In this document: positions 13,473 through 14,988 of the stretch, in pieces
Numbering within the stretch: the stretch's first letter is position 1
How the letters are laid out: every line of letters begins with the position of its first letter
NCBI GenBank assembly: GCA_937870605.1
Contig: CALMZW010000341.1
Coordinates: 1-14,988, forward strand
Direction of reading: 5' to 3'
From: an uncultured Synergistaceae bacterium
Lineage (GTDB): Bacteria; Synergistota; Synergistia; Synergistales; Aminobacteriaceae
Length of the DNA stretch: 14,988 bases
Translations under genes and position numbers: made by a program
Notes under the pieces: model-generated
Told to the model about the DNA's origin: nothing
The model's input: the letters and a program-made list of their open reading frames with translations, nothing else
Databases searched by the model: none

Positions 13473-13501
13473 ATCGTAGAGACGACGCAGGGCCGTGTCA
13501 A
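13473..13501 (-). promoter_or_regulatory. Sigma70 promoter of the D-aminoacyl-tRNA deacylase gene
   Basis: On the minus strand a perfect TTGACA (13496-13501) is separated by 17 bp from TACGAT (13473-13478, 4 of 6 matches). The start site would be near 13466, leaving a leader of about 35 nt to the GTG at 13430 and ruling out an upstream ATG start. Confidence 0.75.
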
Positions 13502-13595
13502 GTTCGCGCCGGGACGGAATGTGTGCGGTTTTTGGGAGATCGTCAGATCGCGCCGACGCGGCTCCGGCTTCGAGCGCCTCGGGGCTGTTCCATAT

Positions 13596-13628
13596 CGGGC
13601 AAAATGCAATGCCGCTGCATTATACCCG
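13596..13628. repeat. Imperfect 13-nt inverted repeat
   Basis: CGGGCAAAATGCA (13596-13608) and TGCATTATACCCG (13616-13628) match in 11 of 13 pairs around a 7-nt loop. It lies about 97 bp upstream of the -10 box at 13725 and about 95 bp upstream of the minus-strand deacylase promoter. A regulator site is possible. Confidence 0.45.
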
Positions 13629-13659
13629 AAATGCGGTGTTCTCTCATCCCCCGACGCTC

Positions 13660-13730
13660 TCTTAAGAATGGTTAAGCGACGCCTCCGGTGCGGGAATTAC
13701 GGGTATCCGGTCCCCTGAAGGGGGTATAAT
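13660..13730 (+). promoter_or_regulatory. Upstream dyad motif plus TATAAT of the zinc-ribbon protein gene
   Basis: TCTTAAGAATGGTTAAG (13660-13676) has arms CTTAA and TTAAG around GAATGG. A perfect TATAAT (13725-13730) follows after exactly 48 bp, preceded by GAAGGGGG. No -35 box fits, so an activator bound at the dyad, centred about 69 bp before the start site, would explain use of the promoter. It is paired with the site at 11669-11739. Confidence 0.65.
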
Positions 13731-13826
13731 ACGCATGAAAGAGGACTGCCGGAACGACGAGCGGCCGGACGATTTCGACGAAATGCTTCGGAGCGGCGGA
13801 CGCTCCGGCGAAGGAGGTTGAGGACG

Positions 13827-14264
13827 ATGAGAAAGATCATTGTTGCGGTGTTGCTGGTGACGATGTCGGTCCTCGCGGCGGGGTGCGCCCTCGCGGAACC
13901 GAACTACGACAGGGGAGACCCGAATCAGAAGAAACAGAGCACGGTCTATATCGGAGGAAACGGGTATAACACGATCCAGTGCGGCTACTGCGGAGCGACG
14001 TACGAACAGGGACGGTATCAGAGTTGTCCGCAGTGCGGGAACTCCTTCGGGGGAAGACAGCGCGTGATCCATGCGCCCGGACCGTATTACTACTACCCCG
14101 GATACTATGAGGGGCAGTCGGATCATCGGCCGTTTCCGAACCACTATCAAGGACACTCGGATCAGCGGCCGTTTCCGAATTACTATCAGGGACAGAACGG
14201 AAACGGGAATACGCAGATGGAGCAGCTGTTGCTCGAAATGCTCCGCAAGGCGGTCGGCAAGTAG
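13827..14264 (+). CDS. Exported zinc-ribbon protein with 13-residue repeats
   Basis: A 145-residue protein of no named family. The signal peptide MRKIIVAVLLVTMSVLAAGC is followed by ALAEP; cleavage could be at Cys20 as a lipoprotein (LAAGC, an imperfect lipobox) or after Ala23. A zinc-ribbon-like knuckle pair, Cys52-x2-Cys55-x11-Cys67-x2-Cys70, follows. Next come a Tyr-rich stretch (PYYYYPGYYEG), two near-perfect 13-residue repeats (GxSDxRPFPNxYQ), an Asn/Gly linker, and a helical C-terminus (NTQMEQLLLEMLRKAVGK). The layout of signal, HRPF-containing repeats and short terminal helix parallels the gene at 11904. AAGGAGG (13811-13817) lies 9 nt before the ATG. A zinc ribbon outside the cytoplasm is unusual. 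It may bind metal or form disulfides there; the function is unknown. Confidence 0.82.
   Translation: MRKIIVAVLLVTMSVLAAGCALAEPNYDRGDPNQKKQSTVYIGGNGYNTIQCGYCGATYEQGRYQSCPQCGNSFGGRQRVIHAPGPYYYYPGYYEGQSDHRPFPNHYQGHSDQRPFPNYYQGQNGNGNTQMEQLLLEMLRKAVGK
14112..14189 (+). repeat. Two in-frame 39-bp direct repeats
   Basis: Units 14112-14150 and 14151-14189 encode GQSDHRPFPNHYQ and GHSDQRPFPNYYQ. They share the central block TCGGAT, CGGCCGTTTCCGAA and TATCA, so they are a recent duplication inside the zinc-ribbon protein gene. Confidence 0.88.
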
Positions 14265-14301
14265 CCCGCACGGAACGTTCCGGGCGCGGCATACGCAATT
14301 G

Positions 14302-14351
14302 AAAGGTCGGGCCGGATGCGGCGACAGCGCATTTGAGCCCGACCTTTTTTT
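14302..14351 (+). terminator. Intrinsic terminator of the zinc-ribbon protein gene
   Basis: AAAGGTCGGGC (14302-14312) pairs with GCCCGACCTTT (14337-14347), with an inner ATGCG/CGCAT stem, and is followed by a seven-T run (14345-14351). It lies 37 nt after the stop codon. Confidence 0.92.
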
Positions 14352-14437
14352 CGTTTCCGTCGATGTCGGCCGTGCGCCGGACGTCCGGTCCGGACTGCGC
14401 GTCCACATCGCTATGGCGTGATTTCATCGGAAAGCGG

Positions 14438-14988
14438 GTGAACGGTTTGCGAAATGTTCTTCCGGAAATTCTCGAGACGGAACGGCTTGTCGTCCGCGTT
14501 GCACGGCCGGGCGACGGCCCCATGCTCAACAGGGCGATTCTGGAATCGCGAGAGGAACTCAAACGGTGGCTCGGTTGGGTGACGCCGCCGCCGACGGTCG
14601 AACAGTCCGAACTGTCCTGCCGTCGCGCGTACGCACGCTTCCTGTTGAACGAAGACCTGATGGCGTTCTTCATTCTTCGGGAGTCGGGGGCGCTTGTGGG
14701 CGGCAGCGGACTGCACCGGGCGAACTGGGAGCTTCGTCGGTTCGAGGTCGGCTACTGGGGGCGCACGGCGTATCGGGGCAGAGGGCTGATCACGGAGGGC
14801 GTCCGCGCGCTCGCGGAGCATGCGCTGCGCGAACTTGCGGCCTCGCGCGTCTTTCTCACGACCGATGAACGCAATATCGCGAGCCGGCGTCTTGCCGAAC
14901 GCGCCGGATTCGAGCTTGAAGGGACGCTTCGAAACGAGCGGCTGGACCTCGACGGAAAATTCCGGAACACGTGCGTCTATTCGCGCGT
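14438..14988 (+). CDS. GNAT acetyltransferase, RimJ/RimL-like (C-terminus cut by window edge)
   Basis: 183 codons are visible and the frame is still open at the edge; the family is usually about 170-190 residues, so little is missing. The opening LPEILETERLVVRVARPGD is the typical RimJ/RimL N-terminus. Motif A is clear: ALVGGSGLHR, then FEVGYWGRTAYRGRGLITEGVR, with the acetyl-CoA pyrophosphate loop YRGRGL. NIASRRLAERAGFELEGTLR is the standard motif B region. It should acetylate an amino group on a protein N-terminus or small molecule; the target is unknown. No ATG fits, so I use GTG 14438 with only a weak purine stretch (GGAAAG) just upstream; TTG 14447 is an alternative. It follows the terminator at 14302-14351 and is probably a separate unit. 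Confidence 0.82.
   Translation, partial: MNGLRNVLPEILETERLVVRVARPGDGPMLNRAILESREELKRWLGWVTPPPTVEQSELSCRRAYARFLLNEDLMAFFILRESGALVGGSGLHRANWELRRFEVGYWGRTAYRGRGLITEGVRALAEHALRELAASRVFLTTDERNIASRRLAERAGFELEGTLRNERLDLDGKFRNTCVYSR

Larger units (their letters stand above)
13431..13826. other. 396-bp divergent regulatory region between deacylase and zinc-ribbon lipoprotein-like gene
   Basis: It holds no supported gene. It carries the deacylase promoter (13473-13501, minus), an imperfect inverted repeat at 13596-13628, the dyad motif at 13660-13676, and the TATAAT at 13725-13730, preceded by TCCCCTGAAGGGGG (13711-13724), which can fold into a 4-bp hairpin. Confidence 0.65.

Noticed and set aside
12525..13718. 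Plus-strand frame of 397 codons opposite the deacylase
   Set aside because: Composition is Arg/Val/Glu-rich with no motif, and the deacylase blocks on the minus strand are unambiguous.
13735..13821. 28-codon plus-strand frame (MKEDCRNDERPDDFDEML...) before the zinc-ribbon gene
   Set aside because: Its ATG lies only 5 nt after the TATAAT at 13725-13730, so it would not be within the transcript from that promoter. It is only plausible if transcription starts further upstream.

Overview
The window is GC-rich, densely coded bacterial DNA. Most genes have strong GGAGG-type ribosome binding sites, and several start with GTG or TTG. Exported proteins, Sec signal peptides and periplasmic-type enzymes point to a diderm. 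The content is a secreted C69 dipeptidase, a carboxylate-type permease, an M14 deacylase or carboxypeptidase, iron-sulfur flavoproteins and a ferredoxin-type aldo/keto reductase. This fits an anaerobic amino-acid or peptide fermenter such as a member of Synergistota. That assignment is inference: no rRNA, tRNA or phylogenetic marker is present.

Layout, left to right. (1) 1-464, minus: N-terminal part of an unrecognised single-pass membrane protein with its own sigma70-type promoter. (2) 664-4472, plus: a MerR-type promoter (20-bp perfect palindrome in a 19-bp spacer) precedes an exported alpha/beta hydrolase, a 26-codon signal-peptide remnant, a CX2CX2CX5C iron-sulfur flavoprotein, a MerR regulator with the AdhR/NmlR-type Cys52, and a two-cluster [4Fe-4S] aldo/keto reductase overlapping the regulator by 4 nt. 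A long hairpin follows. (3) 6090-4573, minus: a second promoter with nearly the same operator and the same 19-bp spacer drives an exported flavodoxin and a DUF4405-type membrane cytochrome with two H-x13-H pairs. Regions 2 and 3 look like one redox or electrophile-stress regulon under the MerR protein at 2883. (4) 11312-6269, minus: a peptide or N-acyl amino acid utilisation operon. It encodes an exported C69 dipeptidase, a small exported protein, an ion-transporter-superfamily permease, a 56-residue two-helix membrane protein and an M14 zinc enzyme, and ends at a strong hairpin terminator. (5) 11669-14351: two small exported repeat proteins, one Arg/Pro/His-rich with 11-residue repeats and one with a zinc ribbon plus 13-residue repeats. 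They flank a minus-strand DTD2-type D-aminoacyl-tRNA deacylase, a family best known from archaea and plants. The two repeat-protein genes share a 17-bp dyad motif exactly 48 bp upstream of a matching -10 box, so they are probably co-regulated. (6) 14438-end, plus: a RimJ/RimL-like GNAT acetyltransferase, cut by the window edge.

The most notable items are the paired MerR operators, the exported flavodoxin plus cytochrome pair, the shared motif of the two repeat proteins, and the tiny membrane partner of the permease. No CRISPR array, insertion sequence, tRNA or rRNA was seen.
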